13,257 nucleotides of DNA from Flavobacteriaceae bacterium (GTDB taxonomy: Bacteria > Bacteroidota > Bacteroidia > Flavobacteriales > Flavobacteriaceae): positions 1 to 13,257 of the forward strand of contig JABDPL010000091.1 of the NCBI GenBank assembly GCA_013042825.1. Reading direction: 5' to 3'. Positions 1 to 6,923 of this stretch are shown here, piece by piece. The notes under the pieces are model-generated. The model was not told where the DNA came from and made no database searches. It was given only the letters and a program-made list of their open reading frames with translations. Every line of letters starts with the position of its first letter. Positions within the stretch are counted from its first letter, which is position 1. The position numbers and the translations under genes are program-made.

Positions 1-1
1 C

Positions 2-502
2 GGTTTGCTTGAGCGTGTAGGTCCGTTGGTCGGTGCATCTGCCGGAGTTCATGCCTCCTTGATATTTTTAAGCACTTATATTCCGGATTATGAGGTTAGA
101 ATCTTCACCTTCAACATAAAACTTAAATATATAGCTCTTGTTCTGGTAGCACTTGATATACTCGGTTTATTCGGAACCAATCCGGGAGGAAATGTGGCGC
201 ATATCGGTGGTGACCTGCTGGGCTTTTTCTATGCCTGGCAATTACAACGAGGCCAGGATATTGGTAAGGGATTTGAGCGCATAATGGATAGCTTCGCTTC
301 GCTTTTTAGTGGAAGAAAAACACGAATGAAAACGGTTCACAGATCGAAAAAAAGTAAATATGCCGGTCACTCTAAAAAAGAATTTGAAGAATACAACAAC
401 CAAAAACAAATCGACCTGATACTCGATAAGATCAGTAAAAGCGGGTATGAAAGTCTGAGTAAGGAGGAGAAGGAGATTCTATTCCGTGCTGGTAAAGAGT
501 AA
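2..502 (+). CDS. Rhomboid family intramembrane serine protease, 3' part only
   Basis: This is the C-terminal part of a rhomboid protease, which cleaves substrate transmembrane helices inside the membrane. The reading frame is open to the left edge (first full codon at 2), so the start and the first transmembrane helices lie outside. The catalytic serine is in the GASAG motif (Ser codon 38-40). The catalytic histidine is in NVAHIGGDLLG (codon 200-202), followed by the last membrane helix, so the Ser-His dyad is intact. After the membrane domain there is a basic linker and a C-terminal tail of about 35 residues (QIDLILDKISKSGYESLSKE), which resembles the short DUF6576-type extension known on Bacteroidota rhomboids; that name is from memory. 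The gene ends 2 nt before the next one, so the two are probably co-transcribed. Substrates cannot be inferred. Confidence 0.9.
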   Translation, partial: GLLERVGPLVGASAGVHASLIFLSTYIPDYEVRIFTFNIKLKYIALVLVALDILGLFGTNPGGNVAHIGGDLLGFFYAWQLQRGQDIGKGFERIMDSFASLFSGRKTRMKTVHRSKKSKYAGHSKKEFEEYNNQKQIDLILDKISKSGYESLSKEEKEILFRAGKE

Positions 503-504
503 TT

Positions 505-1530
505 ATGAAAGGTCTAAACTTTTATGATAAATTCATTTTCGTTGTAAATTCCGCTGCAGCAGCGGTCCTGCTCATTGCCTATATCCTGCCATACCTGGCA
601 CCTAAGTCTTTCGGATTACTGTCGGTGCTCAGTCTCACCGTTCCGTTTCTTATCATTCTGAACTTGCTGTTTTTTTTGTACTGGCTTCTTAGAGTTAAGA
701 AGCAATTGGTGCTATCGCTGGTTGTGCTGTTGATAGGATATAAATATATAAGTTCGTTATATAAATTCAGTGCTAGCGATACCTCTGCAGTTGAAAGTGA
801 GTTGGCCCTGATGAGCTATAATGTGAGACTCTTCAATGTATACAACTGGATAGATGAAGACAATATTGGCGAGCAGATCATGACTTTTATTCATGATGAG
901 AATCCGGATATTGTCTGTTTTCAGGAATTTCATCCGGATGAACAGGTCAAATCCGATACTTATCCTTATAAGTTCGAAGAACTATCCGGTACACGCATGC
1001 GTTACGGACAAGCCATTTGGTCAAAATATCCATTTGTCAATAAGGGATCGATTGCCTTTCAGAATACCGCCAACAATGCCATTTTTGCCGATGTTGTAAA
1101 TGGACAGGATACCATAAGGATATACAATGTGCATTTACAATCCTCAGGTATTAAGGCTGATATTGAACCTTTGGAAAAAACAAATTCCCGCAGGCTGATT
1201 CGCCGGGTGGCAAATACCTTCCGTATGCAACAGGAACAGGCAGGACAAGTGATAGAACATATGAAAACCTCACCTTACAAAACCGTGGTTTGCGGGGATT
1301 TCAACAATACGGCCTATTCCTATGTTTATCGCCAGATAAAGGGAGATTTAAACGACACTTTTGAAGCGGCCGGCCAGGGTTTCGGCCGGACATTCACCTT
1401 TAAATATTTCCCGGTCAGGATCGATTTTATACTGGCAGATCCGGTTTTCAGGATTAACGGATTCAAAACCTTCAACGTGAATCTGTCTGATCATTATCCC
1501 ATTTTAAGCAGCCTTTCCCTAGGCGAATAA
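505..1530 (+). CDS. Membrane-anchored endonuclease/exonuclease/phosphatase (EEP) family protein
   Basis: The 341-residue protein has about three hydrophobic helices at residues 11-31, 37-62 and 66-84, followed by an EEP hydrolase domain from about residue 100 to the end. All the fold's hallmark motifs are present: SYNVR (Asn106), CFQE (metal-binding Glu141), NVHLQ (His210), GDFNN (Asp265, Asn267), RIDFIL (Asp307) and LSDHYPI (Asp329, His330). It is therefore probably an active Mg2+-dependent phosphodiesterase or phosphatase. The substrate could be nucleic acid, a phospholipid or another phosphoester, and the family name does not settle this. The ATG at 505 follows the rhomboid stop by 2 nt, with a weak AAGAG upstream, pointing to one transcript. 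Its 3' end overlaps the convergent WbqC-family gene by 12 nt. Membrane anchoring suggests action at the inner membrane, but which face the catalytic domain occupies is uncertain. Confidence 0.9.
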   Translation: MKGLNFYDKFIFVVNSAAAAVLLIAYILPYLAPKSFGLLSVLSLTVPFLIILNLLFFLYWLLRVKKQLVLSLVVLLIGYKYISSLYKFSASDTSAVESELALMSYNVRLFNVYNWIDEDNIGEQIMTFIHDENPDIVCFQEFHPDEQVKSDTYPYKFEELSGTRMRYGQAIWSKYPFVNKGSIAFQNTANNAIFADVVNGQDTIRIYNVHLQSSGIKADIEPLEKTNSRRLIRRVANTFRMQQEQAGQVIEHMKTSPYKTVVCGDFNNTAYSYVYRQIKGDLNDTFEAAGQGFGRTFTFKYFPVRIDFILADPVFRINGFKTFNVNLSDHYPILSSLSLGE

Positions 1531-2145
1531 CGGGCTTAAATCCTGGTTCAATAAATAGTTTTCCGATGCCGGCCCTTCGTTGAATAAGAGGTCCAGAACA
1601 CTCAAGTTGGAAATAAAACCGTGCTTATTTTTGAATACCTGTATATACTGCTGTAGCAGACATTGGGCATCCTTTCTGGGATCAGCCAAAAACCGCAGGT
1701 CATATTCAGCGGGAGTCTTTTGATATTCAGTTGTTAGTTTCCATGATATTTCTAGATCTAAGCAGCTGCATAGAAGCTCCATGCTTGCTATGCTCAGGTT
1801 TATGAGATTATCAAAAGGCCGGTTGAAGAACTCTTCAAAATAATGGTCGTAATATTGAAAGTATGGAGAGGTGCTGTAAGCGCTCTTCAGTGATTTCCAG
1901 TGAATCGCCTGCCAGGATTCCCGCTTTGATATCCGAACTTCAGAATATGGTTGTCTTAACCTTTGTGTATAATTAACCGGGACCGTAAGGGTTAACAGTC
2001 CATTGGCGCCATAGATCAGTGTGCGGTTACGGTAGGTTTGCTTTTGATAATTTCCGTAAACCTCAAGTGTAAGGCCATCAGCCTGGGCAATGCTCGCGAC
2101 AGTCAGGATATTCGGGAAATAGGTAGGACAGATCAGTATATTCAT
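1519..2145 (-). CDS. WbqC family protein
   Basis: This 208-residue protein looks like the WbqC-like family. The visible marks are an N-terminal CPTYFPNI segment with a following AQADG stretch, a YQKQTYRNR / GANG region (about residues 33-49), and a W..IHW.SL..AY..SPYF.YY block (about residues 78-99). These match my recollection of WbqC proteins found beside lepB in flavobacteria. Some WbqC relatives sit in O-antigen or glycan clusters, but no enzymatic role can be shown from this sequence. There is no signal peptide or membrane helix, so it is probably cytoplasmic. It starts with ATG 30 bp after the lepB stop and is the last gene of the minus-strand par-dapB-lepB block. Its 3' end overlaps the plus-strand EEP gene, and no terminator hairpin is visible there. 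Confidence 0.8.
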   Translation of the reverse strand: MNILICPTYFPNILTVASIAQADGLTLEVYGNYQKQTYRNRTLIYGANGLLTLTVPVNYTQRLRQPYSEVRISKRESWQAIHWKSLKSAYSTSPYFQYYDHYFEEFFNRPFDNLINLSIASMELLCSCLDLEISWKLTTEYQKTPAEYDLRFLADPRKDAQCLLQQYIQVFKNKHGFISNLSVLDLLFNEGPASENYLLNQDLSPLFA

Positions 2146-2175
2146 ATCGCAAAACCGAATGCCTCAATAATATGC

Positions 2176-3759
2176 CTATAAACTCTTAGCAGCTTTTCTT
2201 CGTTTTCTGAATTTATTGAATCCCCATGCCAGGCTGAGAAAAACAAGAAAATGAATCAGGTATGACACGCGTTCTCCGCTGCCATGCACAGTAGTAAAGA
2301 AGCGTTCCAATCTTGGATTCTTGATACCGTTCCAGCTCATCCAAATAAACACCGGTTTTCCTACCACGTGGTCGAATGGCACATAGCCCCAAACACGTGC
2401 ATCCAGAGAATTATGGCGGTTGTCACCCATCATCCAGTAATAGTCCTGCTTAAACGTGTAGGTTTTGGCAGACTCTCCGTTAATCAGGATCTGGTTACCT
2501 TCCACCCGGAGTTCATTGCCCTCGTATTCGGTAATGATGCGCTTGTAGAGTGGCAACACCTCCAGGTTCAGGTCTACTGTTTTTCCTTCTTCCGGAATAT
2601 AAATGGGCCCGAACCAGTCGTTATTCCATGAATAATCGGGATGATCGGGAAAAATACCATCAGTACGCTGCCCTTGCGGTTCTTTAATCGGTGTTATTGA
2701 AGCAACATTGGGATGATTCTTGAATTTGCTCAAGGCCTCATCGCTGATTGCTACAAACCTATAGGTATTTTGCGCATTAATGATGCCGAAGGGGTCGGTT
2801 ATATCGTACCGCTCGGCCATTATTTTCGGATTGAATTGGCGGGTCTTGGGCTGCACCTGATAGGAGAATTGCAGTTGTGCCCTGTCCGGTAATTCATTCT
2901 TCTCACCATTGATGTAGACATAGCCATTCCTGACCTCAAGAGAATCTCCGGGCAAACCGACGCATCGTTTTACCAGGTTGGTCTTTTTATCGAAAGGCTT
3001 GTAGTAATAACGGTCGGCAGGTTTATACATATGATACATGGTATCGGCCGGCTGGTTGAATACAACGATTTCGTTGCGTTTAATCTTCTGAAATCCCGGT
3101 AACCTGAAGTAGGGGAATTGCAGTTTATTCTTCCATGAGTTCGCTTTTTCTCTTCTATCTTCCGCTATGTAGGATTTGATCTTAAGTATGGGAATCGTAT
3201 CATGAACCATAGGCGCTGCCACGGCGGTTTTCGGAGCCCGGGCGCCATAATGGTATTTGCTGACGAAAAGAAAGTCGCCAACAAGCAATGATTTTTCAAG
3301 GGAAGAGGTAGGAATTACATAGGGTTGCATAAAATAGGTATGCACTATGGTGGCCGCTACAATAGCGAACAGAATTGAACTCACCCATTCACCCGAAGAC
3401 GACTTCGGATTTCTATCCCGGTTTTCGACATATTGAACATCGATAACGTAGCTCATATAATAACTATAAAAGCCAAGTGTCAAGATAGCCAGAGCGGTAT
3501 CTGTGACGCTGTTCTTTCCGAAACTACGGGCTGTTTCAACCCATAGAACAGGAATCATTATCAGGTTTATTATCGGCAGGAAAAGAAGGATCAACCACCA
3601 CCAGGGCCGGTTTATGACCTTCATAAAGATGAAGCCATTATAAACAGGCAAAAAGGCTTCCCATGCCTGTCGCCCGGCTTTTATATATAGCCTCCAGGTC
3701 CCGACACCATGAACTACCTGAATAAGCAGTCCAACTAATAACCATTGTGTCCAACTCAT
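2176..3759 (-). CDS. lepB: Signal peptidase I, long Bacteroidota type
   Basis: This inner-membrane enzyme removes signal peptides from exported proteins. The catalytic Ser153 lies in SSLEKSL just after a membrane helix (about 126-144), and the general-base Lys264 in LVKRCVGLPGD. The conserved GDNRHNSLDAR block is at residues 445-455, so the Ser-Lys dyad is complete. At 527 residues it is much longer than E. coli LepB (324). The extra length is an N-terminal membrane region of about 110 residues with roughly three helices (resembling DUF5684, from memory), longer stretches between Ser and Lys and between Lys and the GDN box, and a C-terminal hydrophobic helix (about 499-513) with a basic tail. 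The usual SM.P around the serine reads SLEK. The ATG at 3759 has no Shine-Dalgarno sequence. It follows dapB by 62 bp, the largest gap within this block, so it may have its own promoter. Confidence 0.95.
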   Translation of the reverse strand: MSWTQWLLVGLLIQVVHGVGTWRLYIKAGRQAWEAFLPVYNGFIFMKVINRPWWWLILLFLPIINLIMIPVLWVETARSFGKNSVTDTALAILTLGFYSYYMSYVIDVQYVENRDRNPKSSSGEWVSSILFAIVAATIVHTYFMQPYVIPTSSLEKSLLVGDFLFVSKYHYGARAPKTAVAAPMVHDTIPILKIKSYIAEDRREKANSWKNKLQFPYFRLPGFQKIKRNEIVVFNQPADTMYHMYKPADRYYYKPFDKKTNLVKRCVGLPGDSLEVRNGYVYINGEKNELPDRAQLQFSYQVQPKTRQFNPKIMAERYDITDPFGIINAQNTYRFVAISDEALSKFKNHPNVASITPIKEPQGQRTDGIFPDHPDYSWNNDWFGPIYIPEEGKTVDLNLEVLPLYKRIITEYEGNELRVEGNQILINGESAKTYTFKQDYYWMMGDNRHNSLDARVWGYVPFDHVVGKPVFIWMSWNGIKNPRLERFFTTVHGSGERVSYLIHFLVFLSLAWGFNKFRKRRKAAKSL

Positions 3760-3815
3760 GAATGTTTCGTTTTAAGGTGTAAGTTCTATTCTTTTCTTTA
3801 CCGTTACAAATATGG

Positions 3816-3827
3816 GGTTAATTAACC
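3816..3827. promoter_or_regulatory. 12-bp palindrome at dapB stop / upstream of lepB
   Basis: The bases GGTTAATTAACC form a perfect inverted repeat with no loop, spanning the dapB stop codon. They lie 57-68 bp before the lepB ATG, in the only sizeable gap inside the par-lepB block. It has no room for a hairpin loop, so it is unlikely to be a terminator. A dimeric regulator site is possible but unproven, and chance occurrence is plausible. Confidence 0.25.
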
Positions 3828-4526
3828 AATATTTAACACGTCCCTCATGCTAAAAACGCCTGTTTTCCCTTGAAGCCATTCTGCCGCAACCACTGCACCA
3901 AGGGCGAATCCCTTTCGGCTAAAAGCTTCATGATTGATTCTGATGGCATCGACCTCCGATGTATACTCAACCGTATGTGTTCCCTTAACATCCTTAATCC
4001 TTTCCGAACTGACCCGAATAGCTTTTTCCGATACATCTTCACCCGATGACCAGTTCTCATAGGTAGAATGCCTGATAATATCCTGTGCAAGAGTTATGGC
4101 AGTTCCACTGGGAGCATCGAGTTTTTCGGTATGATGGATCTCTTTAATCCTGGCCTTATACTGTTCCTGACCTCCGATGATCGCGGCTAACTTTCGATTG
4201 ATCTCAAAAAAGATGTTTACACCGAGGCTGAAATTCGATGCGTAAATAAAAGCGCCATTTTGCTCGAGACAGATAGAAACAATATCATCGTATTTCTTTA
4301 GCCAGCCTGTTGTTCCGGAAATAACTGGAATTCCAAGTTTTAAACAAAGAGAGATATTTTCAAAGGCGGAATCCGGTATGCTGAAATCAATAGCAACATC
4401 TGCCCCCGTTAAATCATAATCTGTGATGTCATTAGAAACCCTGCAAACGATTTCATGCCGGCGTTGAAGAGCAACTTCCTCAACGGCCATACCCATTTTT
4501 CCGTAACCCAACAGTGCTATTTTCAT
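3822..4526 (-). CDS. dapB: 4-hydroxy-tetrahydrodipicolinate reductase (DapB)
   Basis: DapB catalyses the NAD(P)H-dependent reduction in the diaminopimelate/lysine pathway, feeding peptidoglycan and lysine synthesis in the cytoplasm. The N-terminal Rossmann motif is GYGKMG (residues 7-12). Others are DFSIPD (47-52), GTTGW (71-75), ASNFS (96-100) and the active-site segment EIHHTEKLDAPSGTA (129-143) with His131/His132 and Lys135. At 234 residues it is the shorter form usual in Bacteroidota; E. coli DapB has 273. I chose the ATG at 4526 because MKIALLGYGKMG is the natural start; a longer reading frame to 4571 would add 15 residues that overlap the upstream gene and match nothing in the family. 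This start lies 1 nt after the DUF5683 stop, so expression is probably coupled. The stop codon lies inside a 12-bp palindrome. Confidence 0.96.
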   Translation of the reverse strand: MKIALLGYGKMGMAVEEVALQRRHEIVCRVSNDITDYDLTGADVAIDFSIPDSAFENISLCLKLGIPVISGTTGWLKKYDDIVSICLEQNGAFIYASNFSLGVNIFFEINRKLAAIIGGQEQYKARIKEIHHTEKLDAPSGTAITLAQDIIRHSTYENWSSGEDVSEKAIRVSSERIKDVKGTHTVEYTSEVDAIRINHEAFSRKGFALGAVVAAEWLQGKTGVFSMRDVLNIG

Positions 4527-4527
4527 C

Positions 4528-5145
4528 TTAAAATTTAAAATTGAATGTGAGTCCGAGATTGGTGGTAGCATCTAATTCATTGAAATTCAAATGCGGTTTA
4601 ACGGCCAGGTTTTCATCAACATTATACTGTAATAAATGCGCATCGACATTGGCGTCGATGATGTTCAAAGCATACAATCCCAAGGTGACCAGAATCGAGA
4701 TTTCACGATTTCGCCTAAGGGACTGTTGTGCCCGAATCAAGCCGTCATTTGATATGGCCGGAGTCGACAAGGGATCGCCGTTCGTATCGGTTCCCCAGAA
4801 TTCGTCATCATCGAATCCGGCTAGCCTTCGTTTATAGGCGTCGCGATACCTGTTGTATTCATTCGTATTATCGATATAGAAATAGACTCCCGTTCCAAGG
4901 GCTGCATATACGATCGGGATTTTCCAGTATTTCTTGTTGTAAGCCTGACCTAAACCTGGCAGAACAGCTGAGTAGAATGCTGCTTTTGAAGGGGATAGGG
5001 GATCAATAGGTTGGGATGGCACCGTGTCCTGAATTATGACGCGCTCTTCTGTAAAATCATCCTGATCTCCGGTGGTGGTTTCCTGAGCGATAGATAATCC
5101 TGAAAAACAAATAGCAAAAAGTACGCAAATGATCCTATTTTGCAC
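4528..5145 (-). CDS. DUF5683 domain-containing protein
   Basis: This 205-residue protein has an N-terminal signal peptide (hydrophobic through about residue 20, ending SIAQ) and an acidic, Thr/Asp-rich stretch to about residue 48. The hallmark segment LPGLGQAYNKKYWK (62-75) follows, then two hydrophobic segments (about 76-91 and 149-164) and a C-terminal part with alternating beta-like pattern. This matches my memory of DUF5683, a Bacteroidota envelope family of unknown function. The likely start is GTG at 5145: an in-frame stop lies two codons upstream, and it is the only start that keeps the signal peptide. That start lies inside parB, giving an 11-nt overlap, and the gene ends 1 nt before dapB. 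The embedding suggests translational coupling with parB. Whether it sits in the inner membrane or the outer envelope is unclear. Confidence 0.85.
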   Translation of the reverse strand: MQNRIICVLFAICFSGLSIAQETTTGDQDDFTEERVIIQDTVPSQPIDPLSPSKAAFYSAVLPGLGQAYNKKYWKIPIVYAALGTGVYFYIDNTNEYNRYRDAYKRRLAGFDDDEFWGTDTNGDPLSTPAISNDGLIRAQQSLRRNREISILVTLGLYALNIIDANVDAHLLQYNVDENLAVKPHLNFNELDATTNLGLTFNFKF

Positions 5146-6034
5146 CTTTTATCAATTTTAATATACGGTTAAAATCCTCTTTGGAATGAAATGGAATCGT
5201 GATCTTTCCACTCTTATCCTTTGATACTTTAACGGTGATTTTGTGTCCGAAGTATTCTGAGAAATCTCTGACCCCGTCTTTGATAAATTCAGGAATTTCT
5301 TGTTTCCTTCTCGATTTGATCTTTTTTGGGGATTTAAAATCCCTGACCAGTTCCTCTGTTTCCCTTACAGATAGCTTATCAAGTAGTATTTGTTCATAAA
5401 CTTCAAGTTGAATCTGGGGATCCTCAATATTAACCAGTGCACGACCGTGACCCATGGAAATAAAACCATCACGCATTCCTGTTTGTACTATGGGATCAAG
5501 CTTGAGCAATCTGAGATAATTGGCTATGGTCGACCGATTTTTACCCACGCGCTCACTTAATTGCTCCTGGGTTAAATTGATATCCTTGATCAATCGCTGG
5601 TAAGAAAGAGCTATTTCAATGGGATCCAGATCCTGGCGCTGAATATTCTCGACAAGAGCCATTTCAAGCATTTCCTGATCGTTCGCTAACCTCACATAGG
5701 CGGGAATGGTATTCAGTCCGATCATTTTTGAGGCACGGTACCTGCGTTCTCCGGATACCAGTTGGAATTTGTTGAATCCTGTTTTTCTGACCGTGATGGG
5801 TTGAATTACCCCCAGTTCCTGAATAGACGAGGCTAATTCACGCAGTGTTTCTTCGTTGAATTGCGTGCGCGGTTGAAAGGGATTGACTTCAATACGGTTT
5901 ATATCCAGTTCAACGATCTGACCTATAACCTGGTCTGCGTTCTTATCACTAACCGATTTTATATCGTTCTTCGGATCGTTCAGCAAGGCGGACAACCCCC
6001 GGCCCAGGGCCTGTTTTTTAGTTGCCTTTGCCAT
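5135..6034 (-). CDS. parB: Chromosome partitioning protein ParB
   Basis: ParB binds parS sites near the origin, spreads as a CTP-dependent clamp and stimulates ParA. The protein has 299 residues, normal for chromosomal ParB. It begins with the ALGRGLSALL segment (9-18) typical of ParB N-termini that contact ParA. The ParB/Sulfiredoxin-type CTPase domain has NPFQPR (51-56), GERRYRA (95-101) and ENIQRQDL (129-136). A helix-turn-helix follows (about 154-177, LTQEQLSERVGKNRSTIANYL), then a basic linker near 235-245 and a C-terminal dimerisation region. The ATG at 6034 overlaps the parA stop by one base (TAATG), a classic coupling arrangement. No parS-like sequence was found in the window. The length, the lysine-rich N terminus and the housekeeping context favour a chromosomal rather than plasmid ParB. 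Confidence 0.96.
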   Translation of the reverse strand: MAKATKKQALGRGLSALLNDPKNDIKSVSDKNADQVIGQIVELDINRIEVNPFQPRTQFNEETLRELASSIQELGVIQPITVRKTGFNKFQLVSGERRYRASKMIGLNTIPAYVRLANDQEMLEMALVENIQRQDLDPIEIALSYQRLIKDINLTQEQLSERVGKNRSTIANYLRLLKLDPIVQTGMRDGFISMGHGRALVNIEDPQIQLEVYEQILLDKLSVRETEELVRDFKSPKKIKSRRKQEIPEFIKDGVRDFSEYFGHKITVKVSKDKSGKITIPFHSKEDFNRILKLIKGAK

Positions 6035-6807
6035 TATGCTTCGATTTCGTTTTTGGTAATTATCTCCTTGGCCAGGCTGAGGTAATTATTAGCCCCTTTG
6101 CTGCTTATATCGTAGTTGATTATACTTTCACCGAAACTCGGTGCCTCTCCAAGACGCACATTCCGCTGGATAATGGTTTTAAAAACCATATCACTGAAAT
6201 GCTTTTGTACTTCCTCCACGACCTGATTCGACAGCCGTAACCTCGAATCATACATGGTGAGAAGCAGGCCCTCAATATCCAGATTCTGGTTGTGGATTTT
6301 CTGAACACTTTTAATGGTATTTAGCAGTTTGCCCAGGCCTTCCAATGCAAAATACTCGCATTGAATAGGAATGATCACAGCATCTGAAGCTGTCAGGGCA
6401 TTAAGTGTCAAAAGCCCCAAGGACGGTGCACAATCAATCAGGATGAAATCATAGTTGGGTCTCAGGTGACTGATGGCTTTTTTAAGCATGTACTCCCGCT
6501 CTTCTTTATCGACAAGCTCGATTTCGATAGCCACCAGATCGATATGTGCAGGAATGATATCAACGTTGGGCGTGTTGGCATCCAGGATACAATCCTCTGC
6601 AGAAGCCGTATGTTCCAGGAGTTGATACGTACCGGCATCAACCTGACTGGTATCAATACCTAAACCCGAAGTAGCATTTGCTTGAGGATCGGCATCTATA
6701 AGAAGAACTCTTTTTTCCAATACGCCAAGTGATGCCGCCAGGTTAACCGAAGTGGTAGTCTTTCCTACGCCTCCTTTTTGATTAGCAACTGCAATGATTT
6801 TACCCAT
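6034..6807 (-). CDS. parA: Chromosome partitioning ATPase ParA/Soj
   Basis: ParA is a nucleoid-binding ATPase that moves ParB-parS complexes and helps segregate origins. The 257-residue protein starts MGKIIAVANQKGGVGKTT, with the deviant Walker A motif KGGVGKTT (residues 11-18) including signature Lys11. It continues with the A' motif LLIDADPQ (35-42) and Walker B FILIDCAPSLG (121-131). There is no N-terminal HTH domain, so it is the short Soj-like form of chromosomal loci rather than the long P1-type ParA. The gene begins the minus-strand par-DUF5683-dapB-lepB-WbqC block. Upstream is a 116-bp gap separating it from the scpA stop, the most likely place for the operon promoter. I found no clear TAnnTTTG match there, but there is a 10-bp palindrome 64 bp before the ATG. 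Confidence 0.97.
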   Translation of the reverse strand: MGKIIAVANQKGGVGKTTTSVNLAASLGVLEKRVLLIDADPQANATSGLGIDTSQVDAGTYQLLEHTASAEDCILDANTPNVDIIPAHIDLVAIEIELVDKEEREYMLKKAISHLRPNYDFILIDCAPSLGLLTLNALTASDAVIIPIQCEYFALEGLGKLLNTIKSVQKIHNQNLDIEGLLLTMYDSRLRLSNQVVEEVQKHFSDMVFKTIIQRNVRLGEAPSFGESIINYDISSKGANNYLSLAKEIITKNEIEA

Positions 6808-6923
6808 ATATGTAAATCCAGATTTGGTACGCGTAAAAATACAATTAATTATGGGGATATGAAATGGAACTTGTTAACAATAGCCAGAGGTTTTTAACCG
6901 TCACAAACCAAAAAAAATGGAAC
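6808..6923. other. Intergenic gap upstream of parA and downstream of scpA
   Basis: This 116-bp AT-rich stretch is the longest non-coding gap in the window. It should contain the 3' end of the mutase transcript and the start of the par operon. I see a run of eight A on the plus strand (T on the transcribed minus strand) at about 6910-6917, right after the scpA stop, but no strong GC hairpin before it, so a standard intrinsic terminator is not supported. A perfect 10-bp palindrome lies at 6871-6880. The nearest promoter-like element for parA, TATTTTTA on the minus strand, matches the Bacteroidota -7 consensus imperfectly and I do not call it. Confidence 0.6.
6871..6880. promoter_or_regulatory. 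10-bp palindrome upstream of parA (possible operator)
   Basis: The bases TTGTTAACAA form a perfect inverted repeat with no loop, 64 bp upstream of the parA ATG. A 10-bp palindrome is expected about a dozen times by chance in a window of this size. The only support for a role is its position in the gap where the par promoter should be. It is not a parS site, because it lacks the CACGTG centre. Confidence 0.2.

Noticed and set aside
2363..2399. Two CACGTG cores (one within ACCACGTGGT at 2363-2372, one at 2394-2399) as possible parS sites near parAB.
   Set aside because: Both lie inside lepB coding sequence and lack the TGTTTC/GAAACA-type flanks of the 16-bp parS consensus, so they are probably coincidental.
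6862..6923. A 9-bp direct repeat AAATGGAAC at 6862-6870 and 6915-6923 in the gap before parA.
   Set aside because: Only two short copies in AT-rich sequence; no spacing pattern like an iteron array or attachment site.
6884..6923. Possible intrinsic terminator for the mutase operon, based on the T run on the minus strand and a GGTT-TTT-AACC hairpin.
   Set aside because: The hairpin stem is only four base pairs and lies on the wrong side of the T run for transcription on the minus strand.
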